Shown here in pieces: positions 1 through 6,550 of a stretch of DNA of 10,241 nucleotides; position 1 is the stretch's first letter; every line of letters starts with the position of its first letter. The notes beneath the pieces were generated by a model. It was not told where the DNA came from and did not search any database. It was given only the letters and a program-made list of their open reading frames with translations. Made by a program: the position numbers and the translations under genes. The stretch is from Burkholderiaceae bacterium (lineage in GTDB: Bacteria > Pseudomonadota > Gammaproteobacteria > Burkholderiales > Burkholderiaceae_C). The stretch is taken from positions 1 through 10,241 of the forward strand of contig JALRAA010000028.1 in the NCBI GenBank assembly GCA_023262645.1. Reading direction: 5' to 3'.

Positions 1-1597
1 GGTGGCGCGGGTGCTGGGTGTGCTGGGTTTGGTGTCGGTGGGTTTCATGGCGTTCATTTTGTTCACCTCCAACCCGTTTGACCGTTTGTTCCCGATTCCT
101 GCCGATGGCCGCGATCTCAATCCGTTGCTGCAAGACCCGGGCTTGGTGATTCACCCGCCTATGTTGTACATGGGCTATGTGGGCATGTCGGTGGCGTTTG
201 CCTTTGCCATTGCCGCGTTGATTTCGGGCAGATTGGATGCTGCTTGGGCGCGTTGGTCGCGCCCTTGGACCGTTATTGCATGGACTTTTCTCACCTTTGG
301 CATTGGATTGGGTTCTTGGTGGGCTTATTACGAACTGGGTTGGGGTGGATGGTGGTTTTGGGACCCGGTTGAAAACGCCTCGCTCATGCCATGGTTGGTC
401 GGCACGGCATTGATCCATTCGTTGATGGTCACCGAAAAACGCGGCAGTTTCAAAGCTTGGACGGTGTTGTTGGCGATCGCGGCTTTTTCGTTGTCGTTGT
501 TGGGTACTTTTTTGGTGCGCTCTGGCGTGTTGACCTCGGTGCATGCTTTTGCCTCTGACCCTGCGCGTGGTGTGTTCATCTTGTGTTTTTTGGCGGTGGT
601 GGTCGGTGCCTCATTGACCTTGTTTGCCTGGCGTGCCCCAGCGGTGACCTTGGGCGGCAGCATGGGCGTGATCTCGCGTGAATCGTTTTTGTTGCTCAAC
701 AGCGTGTTGCTGGTCGTGGCCACCGGCGCAGTGTTGTTAGGCACCTTGTACCCGTTGGTGATTGATGCGCTCAACCTGGGCAAGCTGTCTGTGGGTCCCC
801 CTTATTTCAACTTGGTGTTTGCGCCGTTGATGGTGCCGCTGTTGTTTGTGTTGGTTCCCGGCACGGTGGCGCATTGGCGTGAAGCGCGACTCAACGACAT
901 GGTCATGCAGTTGCGCTGGGTTGGGTTCGGCGCGTTGTTGTTGGCCATTGTGTTGCCATTTATGTTTGGCAAATGGTCGGCGGGTACTGCGTTGGGTGTG
1001 TTCTTGGGCATGTGGGTGGCGTTGGGCAGTTTGCAACACGTGGTCGAACGCATTCGCAAGCCAGGGCGTATCGGCGGATCGTTCTGGGGCATGCATTTGG
1101 CGCATTTTGGTTTGGCGGTTGTGGTCTTGGGTATCACCGGTGTCAAATCGTATGAAGTCGAGCGCGATGTGCGCATGTCTTTGGGTGACACCGTCACCAT
1201 CGCGCCATACACCTTTCGCTTGGCAGACATGGTGGATGTGAACGGCCCCAATTACAAAGCCACGCAAGCCCATGTGGAAGTGCTCAAAAATGATCGCGTG
1301 ATTGAAGTGCTGTATCCGGAAAAACGCCGTTATTTCTCCAGTGCCATGCCGATGACCGAAGCCGCCATTGATTCCGGTTTGCTGCGCGATTTGTACGTGT
1401 CTTTGGGCGACCCGATCGCAGGCGACACCCCGAGTTGGAGCATGCGCGTGTACTACAAGCCGTTTGTGCCTTGGTTGTGGACAGGTGTGTTGCTGATGGT
1501 GTTGGGTGGGGTGCTCGCCGCGCTGGATCGGCGTTACCGTCGTCGCACTGTGTCGCCATTGCAAACAGCGGGCGAAGCCCTGTCGTCTGCGTCTTGA
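1..1597 (+). CDS. ccmF: Cytochrome c haem lyase subunit CcmF (5'-truncated by window)
   Basis: CcmF is the multi-spanning inner-membrane protein of System I cytochrome c maturation that takes haem from holo-CcmE and, with CcmH and CcmI, ligates it to apocytochrome c on the periplasmic side. The frame is open at the left edge, so the first visible GTG is not a real start. About 531 residues remain. Visible landmarks, in fragment numbering: GRDLNPLLQDPG followed by HPP (H51); the tryptophan-rich WWD haem-handling segment at about 107-131 (GWGGWWFWDPVENAS); H139; LVRSGVLTSVHAF with H181; and HLAHFG with H365/H368 near the last helices. H51, H139 and H181 all differ by 122 from the E. coli haem-ligand/WWD histidines as I remember them (H173, H261, H303), so roughly 120 N-terminal residues lie outside the window. 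Several hydrophobic helices and a periplasmic loop (about 385-480) precede a last membrane segment near 490-510. It is followed 4 bases later by ccmG in the same operon. Confidence 0.97.
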   Translation, partial: VARVLGVLGLVSVGFMAFILFTSNPFDRLFPIPADGRDLNPLLQDPGLVIHPPMLYMGYVGMSVAFAFAIAALISGRLDAAWARWSRPWTVIAWTFLTFGIGLGSWWAYYELGWGGWWFWDPVENASLMPWLVGTALIHSLMVTEKRGSFKAWTVLLAIAAFSLSLLGTFLVRSGVLTSVHAFASDPARGVFILCFLAVVVGASLTLFAWRAPAVTLGGSMGVISRESFLLLNSVLLVVATGAVLLGTLYPLVIDALNLGKLSVGPPYFNLVFAPLMVPLLFVLVPGTVAHWREARLNDMVMQLRWVGFGALLLAIVLPFMFGKWSAGTALGVFLGMWVALGSLQHVVERIRKPGRIGGSFWGMHLAHFGLAVVVLGITGVKSYEVERDVRMSLGDTVTIAPYTFRLADMVDVNGPNYKATQAHVEVLKNDRVIEVLYPEKRRYFSSAMPMTEAAIDSGLLRDLYVSLGDPIAGDTPSWSMRVYYKPFVPWLWTGVLLMVLGGVLAALDRRYRRRTVSPLQTAGEALSSAS

Positions 1598-1601
1598 TGC
1601 C

Positions 1602-2186
1602 ATGAACAAGAAGTTTTTGATCCCGCTGGGACTGTTTGCTGCGTTGGTGGTGTTCTTGGCGGTGGGTTTGACCCGTGATCCGCGTGAAATCCCGTCGCCG
1701 CTGGTGGGCAAGCCAGCGCCTGAATTCAGCCTGCCAACCTTGACCAGCGACAAGCCCTTCAGCCCCAGCGACATGAAGGGCAAAGTTTGGTTGTTCAATG
1801 TCTGGGCCACTTGGTGTGTGGCCTGTCGCGAAGAGCATCCGTTGTTGGTGGAGTTCTCCAAACAAAGCCGCATACCTGTGGTGGGTTTGAGTTACAAAGA
1901 AATCCAAGCCCAAGACCAAGCCAACGGGCCGCTCAAAGAGGGTGAAAAATTGCAACTGGCGCGCGAACGCAGCTTGCGGTTTTTGCAGCGACAAGGAGAC
2001 CCCTACACGCTGTCGGTATTCGATTTGGACGGCCGAGTGGGCATCGATTACGGGGTGTATGGCGTGCCTGAAACTTACCTGATCGACCGCCAAGGTGTGA
2101 TTCGTTACAAGCGAGTCGGCCCGTTGACTCCGCAAATATTGCAAGACACCTTGCTGCCCCTGATACAAACTTTGGAAGCCTCATGA
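1602..2186 (+). CDS. ccmG: Thiol:disulfide interchange protein CcmG/DsbE
   Basis: This is a membrane-anchored periplasmic thioredoxin-like protein of 194 aa that keeps apocytochrome c haem-binding cysteines (or CcmH) reduced, drawing electrons from a DsbD-type protein. Residues 1-23 form an uncleaved N-terminal anchor (KKFLIPLGLFAALVVFLAVG). PLVGKPAPEFSLP starts the thioredoxin fold. The active site is WATWCVAC with C72 and C75. The cis-proline loop is GVYGVPETYLID (P156), with the acidic E157 typical of CcmG. Between VVGLSYKE (about 93-100) and DPYTLSVFDLDGRVG there is a charged helical stretch longer than in the short enterobacterial type; I recall the same in betaproteobacterial CcmG. The ATG at 1602 is chosen because the anchor follows it at once and it lies 4 bases after the ccmF stop. 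No strong Shine-Dalgarno sequence is seen, so coupling to ccmF translation is likely. The stop overlaps ccmH as ATGA. Confidence 0.96.
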   Translation: MNKKFLIPLGLFAALVVFLAVGLTRDPREIPSPLVGKPAPEFSLPTLTSDKPFSPSDMKGKVWLFNVWATWCVACREEHPLLVEFSKQSRIPVVGLSYKEIQAQDQANGPLKEGEKLQLARERSLRFLQRQGDPYTLSVFDLDGRVGIDYGVYGVPETYLIDRQGVIRYKRVGPLTPQILQDTLLPLIQTLEAS

Positions 2187-2626
2187 AGTGGATGTTGTTG
2201 TGCTGGATGCTGCTGGCGCCATTGGTGCGTGCTGCTGATGCCTTGCCGATGGCCGAAGACCCGCAGGTCGAAGCCCGTTTGGTGGTGATTGCCGAGGAGT
2301 TGCGTTGCTTGGTGTGCCAAAACGAATCGCTGGCGTCATCGCATGCCGAATTGGCCGAAGACTTGCGACGCGAAGTGCGTAAATTGATTCGCGACAACAA
2401 ATCCGATGCCGAGATCAAAACCTACCTGGTCGAGCGTTACGGTGACTTTGTGCTGTACCGTCCCCAAGTCAAACCCTTGACATGGCCCTTGTGGTTTGGT
2501 CCTTTTTTCATGTTGCTGTTGGCCATATGGGGTTTGTGGCGGTATTTGCGTTTGCGAAAGAATGCACTCGCCATGCAGCATGCCATGCCTAACCACCCCT
2601 CCGACACCGCCGTGCACAAGGATTGA
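2183..2626 (+). CDS. ccmH: Cytochrome c-type biogenesis protein CcmH (thiol oxidoreductase)
   Basis: This is a short-form CcmH (147 aa), the membrane-tethered periplasmic protein whose two cysteines form a mixed disulfide with apocytochrome c before haem ligation. A signal peptide covers about residues 1-18, with likely cleavage after LVRA. The family signature LRCLVCQNES gives C42 and C45. It lies in a three-helix domain with the conserved stretches LAEDLRREVRKLI and YLVERYGDFVLYRP. One transmembrane helix follows at about 102-119 and then a short basic, cytoplasmic tail. The N-terminal CcmH domain is separate here from the TPR protein (ccmI), unlike the fused E. coli CcmH. The start ATG overlaps the ccmG stop (ATGA), and GGAAG at 2174-2178 can serve as ribosome binding site. 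The next gene starts directly after its stop codon. Confidence 0.96.
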   Translation: MKWMLLCWMLLAPLVRAADALPMAEDPQVEARLVVIAEELRCLVCQNESLASSHAELAEDLRREVRKLIRDNKSDAEIKTYLVERYGDFVLYRPQVKPLTWPLWFGPFFMLLLAIWGLWRYLRLRKNALAMQHAMPNHPSDTAVHKD

Positions 2627-3922
2627 ATGAATAACGTACAACTGTTTTTACTGCTGGCCTTGTTGTTGTCCGTGTTGGTGACACTGGTGCTGGGTTGGTC
2701 TGCCCGAAGAGCGGCCAAAGACGCCGCCACCGGCCATCAACGCCAACACGTCATGTCGCATGTCAGCGTATACCGTGAACAATTGGCCGAGCTCGACCGT
2801 GAACTCGCCCAAGGCACACTGGACCAAGCGGGCTACGACTTGTCGCAACAAGAGTTGACCCAGCGTTTGCTGGAAGACGCACCTGCACCCGCCGCCGCAA
2901 GCGCTGAAGCTGCACCGCAAATGCCGCGCATCAAATGGTTGATCACGGCCATGTCTTTGTTGGTGCCGGTCACGGCGTTCACTTTGTATTTTTATGTCGG
3001 TACTCCCGTGGCGCTCGATCCAGCGTTGGTGGCGCAGGCCAATGGTGAAGAGCAAATCACGCCGCAAAAGCTCGAGACCATGGCCGAACAACTCAGTCAG
3101 CAACTTGAAAAAGAGCCGAAGAACGCCGAAGCATGGGTCATGTTGGGCCGCATTCAGCGCGCTTTGGCACGTTACGACCAAGCCGATGCAGCTTTGCAAA
3201 AAGCCTTGGCCTTAGAGCGCAATGACGATGTGATGATTGAACGTGCCGAGGTGTTGGCGCAAAAAAACAATGGGCAATTCAAAGGCGAACCCTGGGCCAT
3301 CATCAACAGTGTTCTCAAAGCCGATCCGCAAAACGGCAATGCCTTGTTGCTGGCGGGCAGCGCGGCATTCTCAGAAGAGCGCTTCAAAGATGCACTGGTG
3401 TATTGGGAAAAAGTTCGTGGCTTGTTACCTGCCTCTTCACCCGACTTGCCGGCCTTGGCCGAGGCGATCGACAAAGCGCGTGAGCGTTTGGGTTTGCCAG
3501 CGCAAGCGCCGGTCACTGCGGGCAATGCACCGGCCAGCGCCGGTGTGGTGGCCAAACCTGTCAGCGACGGTACCGAGCGCATCAGTGGTCGGGTGGTGTT
3601 GTCGCCTGAGATCGCGTCACAGGTGTCAGGCAAAGACACGGTGTTTATTTATGCCAATGCCGCTGAAGGACCGCGCATGCCTTTGGCGATTGTTCGAACC
3701 ACGGTGGACAAATTGCCTTACGACTTTGTGCTCGACGACAGCCTGGCCATGAACCCGCAGATGAAACTGTCGCAAGTCAAATCGGTGATGGTGAGAGCGC
3801 GTATTTCTAAATCGGGCAATGCCATGCCACAAGCGGGTGATTTTGGTGCCAGTGTCGGGCCGCTGGCACCGGGCAGCGCCGACAAAGTGCAACTGACGAT
3901 TTCACAACCCTTGACGCCTTGA
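2627..3922 (+). CDS. ccmI: Cytochrome c-type biogenesis protein CcmI (TPR apocytochrome chaperone)
   Basis: CcmI binds the C-terminal part of apocytochromes c and hands them to the CcmF/CcmH haem ligation complex. The 431-aa protein has the family layout: transmembrane helix 1 at about 3-23; a cytoplasmic loop at about 25-100 with a helical zipper-like stretch (YREQLAELDRELAQG) and an Ala/Pro-rich end; transmembrane helix 2 at about 104-124; and a periplasmic TPR part (about 145-290) including NAEAWVMLGRIQRALARYDQA and NALLLAGSAAFSEERFKDAL. A Pro/Ala linker (about 291-312) leads to a beta-rich C-terminal domain (about 315-430) starting ISGRVVLSPEIAS. I recognise that domain from the long CcmI and CcmH/NrfG-like proteins. 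The start is firm: ATG directly follows the ccmH stop, with AAGGA at 2618-2622 four bases upstream. It is the last ccm gene here; the next gene is convergent. Confidence 0.95.
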   Translation: MNNVQLFLLLALLLSVLVTLVLGWSARRAAKDAATGHQRQHVMSHVSVYREQLAELDRELAQGTLDQAGYDLSQQELTQRLLEDAPAPAAASAEAAPQMPRIKWLITAMSLLVPVTAFTLYFYVGTPVALDPALVAQANGEEQITPQKLETMAEQLSQQLEKEPKNAEAWVMLGRIQRALARYDQADAALQKALALERNDDVMIERAEVLAQKNNGQFKGEPWAIINSVLKADPQNGNALLLAGSAAFSEERFKDALVYWEKVRGLLPASSPDLPALAEAIDKARERLGLPAQAPVTAGNAPASAGVVAKPVSDGTERISGRVVLSPEIASQVSGKDTVFIYANAAEGPRMPLAIVRTTVDKLPYDFVLDDSLAMNPQMKLSQVKSVMVRARISKSGNAMPQAGDFGASVGPLAPGSADKVQLTISQPLTP

Positions 3923-3939
3923 GCGCCAAGGGTGTGGCG
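3917..3939. terminator. Short hairpins between convergent ccmI and response-regulator genes (weak)
   Basis: The 21-base gap and the end of ccmI hold two mutually exclusive 5-bp inverted repeats: CCTTG-agcgc-CAAGG (3917-3931, spanning the ccmI stop) and CGCCA-agggtg-TGGCG (3924-3939). Neither is followed by a T-run on either strand, so this is not a standard intrinsic terminator. The position between convergent genes is the only reason to suspect a termination role. Confidence 0.22.
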
Positions 3940-3943
3940 GGTG

Positions 3944-4546
3944 TCAGCCCATCAACAAACCATGGGTGCGGGCAAAGTGCAGGGTTTGCGTGCGGCTTTT
4001 CACACCCAAGCGACGGAACAAACGCCACAGGTGAACCTTGACCGTGTGCTCGCTGATGTTGAGTTCTGCTGCGATGTCGCGGTTGGACAAACCACGGTCG
4101 AGCATCAGAATCAATTGTTTTTGGCGTTTAGACAATTTGATATCGCCAACTACCACCACGTCCGCATCAACGTCATCTGTGTCAGACTTCAAAATATCTT
4201 GAATGGCTGCTGAAATTTCGGCGGTGTCGGTGGATTTTTCAATATAGAGGTCCGCGCCGGCTTCTAAGCAAGCATCGCGCGCTTCGCCAGAGGGCATGGC
4301 GGACAGCACCACCAAGGGCACTTCTGGGTACATTTTTTTCACGTCTGAAATGGCGGTGGCACCTTTGACACCAGGGAGTAACAGGTCAAGTACAAACAAC
4401 TCGGGCTCGCCGTTTTTGATCAAAGAGGCTTGCAGTTCGCTGAATTTTTCCAACTCCACCACCTTGGAGGCGGGGCGCAGTCGGCGCAGCAACATGCCAA
4501 TCATTTGGCGAACCATGGGGTGGTCATCAATCACATATAAGCTCAT
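3944..4546 (-). CDS. NarL/LuxR-family response regulator transcription factor (orphan)
   Basis: A two-domain response regulator of 200 aa: phosphorylation of the receiver is expected to control DNA binding by the C-terminal helix-turn-helix. The receiver (about 1-120) has the acidic pair D7/D8 in YVIDDHP, the phosphoacceptor D54 in FVLDLLLPG, S82 in VLSAM and the conserved lysine K104 in YIEKS. An Asp-rich linker (SDTDDVDADV, 121-130) joins it to a LuxR-type HTH (about 138-198) with LSKRQKQLILML, GLSNRDIAAELNISEHTVKVHLW and RLGVKSRTQ. All key receiver residues are present, so it should be phosphorylatable. No histidine kinase gene is in the window. It starts 15 bases after the trpS stop; the ATG at 4546 has GGAG (plus-strand CTCC at 4554-4557) seven bases upstream. 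It is therefore probably co-transcribed with trpS. Its target genes cannot be told from sequence; the convergent ccm operon is only a neighbour. Confidence 0.92.
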   Translation of the reverse strand: MSLYVIDDHPMVRQMIGMLLRRLRPASKVVELEKFSELQASLIKNGEPELFVLDLLLPGVKGATAISDVKKMYPEVPLVVLSAMPSGEARDACLEAGADLYIEKSTDTAEISAAIQDILKSDTDDVDADVVVVGDIKLSKRQKQLILMLDRGLSNRDIAAELNISEHTVKVHLWRLFRRLGVKSRTQTLHFARTHGLLMG

Positions 4547-4561
4547 CGTTGTTCTCCGGTG

Positions 4562-5758
4562 TCAATAATTCAGGCCCATGGCCTCGCGCACATCGCGCAT
4601 GGTTTCTTGCGCCGTGGCACGTGCACGCTGTGTTCCAGCGTCAACGATATCACGAACAAGGCGGGGATTGGAAACAAAAGGCTCAGCGCGTTCCAGCATG
4701 GGTTGCTGTTCCGCAAGAATGGCGTCAATCACGGGTTGTTTGCATTCCAAACAACCAATGCCCGCGCGGGTGCATTCGGTTTTCACCCAATCGCGGGTGG
4801 CGACAGGCGAATACACCAAGTGGAATTGCCACACCGGGCAGCGGTCTGGGTTGCCTGCATCGGTGCGTTTGACACGTGCCGGGTCGGTGGGCATGCGTTT
4901 GACCTTGCTTTCGATACTGGCGGCGTCTTCGCGCATGGCAATCGTGTTGTGATAACTCTTGCTCATTTTGGCGCCGTCCAAGCCGGGCAATTTGCTGGCT
5001 TCGGTCAACAAAGCATGGGGCTCCGTTAACACGGCTTTGCCAGTGCCTTTGAAGTAGCCCTCCAAACGCTCGCGGTCTTTGTCGTTCAACTCGGCAGCGG
5101 TTTGCAAATAACCCATGGCACCTTCCAGCGCTTGGGTGTCACCGGTTTCTTGGAATTGCTTGCGTGACTTTTCAAACCGTTTGACGCTGTCTTTGGGCAA
5201 TTTGGCCAAACACGCTTCGACCAAGGCATTGAAATTTGGCTCACGACCGTACAAATGGTTGAACCGACGGGCGGCTTCTCGCGTCAGTTCCACGTGGCTG
5301 GCCTGGTCTTCACCCACGGGGACATGGCGCGCTTTGTAAATCAAGATATCGGCAGCTTGCAACAGCGGGTAGCCTAAAAAACCGTAGGTGGTCAGGTCTT
5401 TGTCTTTGAGCTTTTCCTGTTGGTCTTTGTAGGTCGGAACACGTTCTAGCCAGCTGATGGGCGTGCCCATGGCCAGCAAAGTGAACAGCTCGGCGTGCTC
5501 AGGAATACGGCTTTGTAAAAACAAAGTGCATTGGTTCGGGTCGAGGCCAGCTGCGAGCCAGTCGATCACCATTTCATACACATTTTTTTCAATGATTTCA
5601 CGGCTTTCGTAATGCGTGGTGAGCGCATGCCAATCGGCCACGAAATAAAAACATTCCATCGATGCTTGCAAGCGCACCCAGTTTTTCAGGGCGCCGTGGT
5701 AGTGGCCGAGGTGAAGAGCGCCGGTCGGGCGCATGCCGGAGAGAACGCGGTCTGTCAT
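4562..5758 (-). CDS. trpS: Tryptophan--tRNA ligase, long form with four-cysteine motif
   Basis: A class I aminoacyl-tRNA synthetase charging tRNA-Trp with tryptophan in the cytoplasm. It is 398 aa, longer than the roughly 330-aa E. coli type. The start MTDRVLSGMRPTGALHLGHYHG carries the HIGH-like HLGH (16-19); KMSKS is at 264-268 in DGAKMSKSYHN. Between VELTREAARRFN (about 156-167) and KMSKS there is an extra charged helical segment of some 65 residues that short TrpRS enzymes lack; I recall such long forms in betaproteobacteria. The C-terminal helical part has C307-x21-C329-x6-C336-x2-C339, resembling the [4Fe-4S] motif of Thermotoga TrpRS. The ATG at 5758 is preferred because its ATGA overlaps the stop of the M50 peptidase gene and the family begins there; an open extension to 5845 would add 29 unrelated residues overlapping that gene. 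No strong ribosome binding site is visible, so translational coupling is likely. Confidence 0.96.
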   Translation of the reverse strand: MTDRVLSGMRPTGALHLGHYHGALKNWVRLQASMECFYFVADWHALTTHYESREIIEKNVYEMVIDWLAAGLDPNQCTLFLQSRIPEHAELFTLLAMGTPISWLERVPTYKDQQEKLKDKDLTTYGFLGYPLLQAADILIYKARHVPVGEDQASHVELTREAARRFNHLYGREPNFNALVEACLAKLPKDSVKRFEKSRKQFQETGDTQALEGAMGYLQTAAELNDKDRERLEGYFKGTGKAVLTEPHALLTEASKLPGLDGAKMSKSYHNTIAMREDAASIESKVKRMPTDPARVKRTDAGNPDRCPVWQFHLVYSPVATRDWVKTECTRAGIGCLECKQPVIDAILAEQQPMLERAEPFVSNPRLVRDIVDAGTQRARATAQETMRDVREAMGLNY

Positions 5759-6435
5759 GGGGTCGTCAATAACAAGAGATTGGCCAGTGGCTGCAACAGC
5801 CATTGGATGGAGAACATGGAAGCACTCATGATGGGCGCCAACCACAAGGCGTTGACCACGCCAAGCAACACCAAACCCATCACAATGAAAAACCCGAAAC
5901 GCTCAACCCGCGCAAACCCCACGGCAAGCCGCCAAGGCAGCAATCCCACCACAATGCGCCCGCCGTCCATGGGCGGTATGGGAAACAGGTTGAAAGCAAA
6001 CATGACCAAATTGGTCAATATTCCCGCTTTGGCCATCTCGAGGAAAAAACGCTCTTCGACGTCAAACGCGCTGAATAAATAAATAGCAACCACCCACATA
6101 ATGGCTTGCAACAGGTTGGCCACAGGACCGGCCAAGGCCACCCAAACCATGTCGCGTTTGGGGTGTCGTAAACGGGAAAAATCCACCGGCACAGGCTTGG
6201 CATAGCCGAACAAAAATTGACCTGCGGTGGCAAAGTAGAGCAACAAAGGCATGGCGATGGTGCCTACCAAGTCGATATGGGGAATGGGGTTGAGCGTGAC
6301 CCGGCCCAGGGCCCAGGCCGTGTTGTCGCCAAACAACTTGGCGACATAGCCGTGCGCCGCCTCATGCAGGGTGATTGCCAGCAATACCGGCAAGGCATGG
6401 GTGGTGATTGTTTGAACTATTTCATTGAAACTCAC
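5755..6435 (-). CDS. Site-2 protease-type M50 family membrane metallopeptidase
   Basis: A small 226-aa, multi-spanning zinc metallopeptidase of the M50 family, expected to cut membrane-embedded substrates. Substrate unknown. The first helix holds the zinc motif HEAAH (H24, E25, H28) in ITLHEAAHGYVAKLFGD. TAWALGRVTLNPIPHIDLVGTI is a family hallmark. The third zinc ligand is D157 in FNLFPIPPMDGGRI, in a later helix. Further hydrophobic segments lie at about 55-75, 97-122, 135-155 and 182-205. There is no PDZ domain, so it is not RseP, but the short prokaryotic site-2 type common beside trpS in Burkholderiales (recalled, not checked). The start is a GTG at 6435: an in-frame TGA lies five codons upstream and no ATG occurs before HEAAH, although CTG and GTT codons lie between. 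A GGTGAG stretch sits 11 bases upstream. The stop overlaps trpS as ATGA. It heads the probable M50-trpS-response regulator unit. Confidence 0.93.
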   Translation of the reverse strand: MSFNEIVQTITTHALPVLLAITLHEAAHGYVAKLFGDNTAWALGRVTLNPIPHIDLVGTIAMPLLLYFATAGQFLFGYAKPVPVDFSRLRHPKRDMVWVALAGPVANLLQAIMWVVAIYLFSAFDVEERFFLEMAKAGILTNLVMFAFNLFPIPPMDGGRIVVGLLPWRLAVGFARVERFGFFIVMGLVLLGVVNALWLAPIMSASMFSIQWLLQPLANLLLLTTP

Positions 6436-6443
6436 CAGAACAT
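6432..6443 (-). promoter_or_regulatory. Three-codon start-stop ORF overlapping the GTG start of the M50 peptidase gene
   Basis: On the minus strand an out-of-frame ATG TTC TGG TGA ends so that its TGA overlaps the GTG start (GTGA). The GGTGAG Shine-Dalgarno-like stretch is 3 bases from this ATG but 11 from the GTG, so ribosomes may load at the mini-ORF and restart. The same arrangement occurs at 8059-8070. It may be chance. Confidence 0.25.
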
Positions 6444-6465
6444 TGTCTCACCAAACCTGCCAAAT

Positions 6466-6480
6466 TTGATATCGAATCAA
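6466..6480. repeat. Inverted repeat TTGAT-N5-ATCAA in the promoter gap
   Basis: TTGATATCGAATCAA is a perfect 5-bp inverted repeat around a 5-base centre, 31 bases upstream of the M50 peptidase GTG. Size and position fit a dimeric repressor operator, but so short a repeat in AT-rich DNA can arise by chance, and I recognise no specific regulator consensus. Confidence 0.3.
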
Positions 6481-6516
6481 TAAATTTCAGTAATATTTTT
6501 CATTTATCCAAATCGC

Positions 6517-6530
6517 TAGGGTTTGCCCTA
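6517..6530. repeat. Hairpin TAGGG-TTTG-CCCTA downstream of yciO
   Basis: A perfect 5-bp stem with a 4-base loop, 21 bases after the yciO stop in the direction of transcription. The minus-strand sequence after the stem is GCGATTTGG, not a proper T-run, so it is at best a weak terminator or a 3'-end stabilising hairpin. An operator role is also possible. Confidence 0.3.
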
Positions 6531-6550
6531 AAGGCACGGCTTACAGCCAT

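Larger units (their letters stand above)
6444..6550 (-). promoter_or_regulatory. Intergenic gap with AT-rich core: probable promoter region of M50-trpS-response regulator unit
   Basis: This is the only gap above 100 bases in the window. The core, about 6461-6513, is close to 80% A+T by eye, in sharp contrast to the GC-rich genes around it. Read on the minus strand it offers weak sigma-70-like elements, for example TTGGAT (6508-6503) as a -35 and TATTAC (about 6495-6490) or GATAAA (about 6505-6500) as -10 candidates. None combines a good -35 and -10 at 17-base spacing, so the exact promoter cannot be called. It also holds two inverted repeats (listed separately). No RNA gene or small ORF is evident in it. 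Confidence 0.45.

Noticed and set aside
2..4. GTG at the left edge as a start for ccmF
   Set aside because: The protein lacks about 120 N-terminal residues compared with CcmF, and the offset of conserved histidines shows the gene simply continues beyond the window.
737..1873. A 378-codon minus-strand open frame across ccmF and ccmG
   Set aside because: It is rich in His, Gln, Arg and Thr with no domain, fully antisense to two clear ccm genes. Heavy use of TTG/CTG for leucine and rarity of TTA, CTA and TCA in the sense frame leaves few stops in the antisense frame.
1284..2168. A 294-codon minus-strand open frame across ccmF/ccmG
   Set aside because: Gln/His-rich composition and overlap with ccmG mark it as an antisense shadow; no recognisable motif.
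5759..5845. Upstream ATG giving a 427-aa TrpS
   Set aside because: The 29 extra residues do not resemble TrpRS and overlap the M50 peptidase end; the ATG at 5758 matches the family start and forms an ATGA overlap.
5531..6082. A 183-codon plus-strand open frame opposite trpS and the M50 gene
   Set aside because: It crosses the start of trpS and most of the M50 gene in antisense, with low-complexity Asn/Lys/Arg-rich content.
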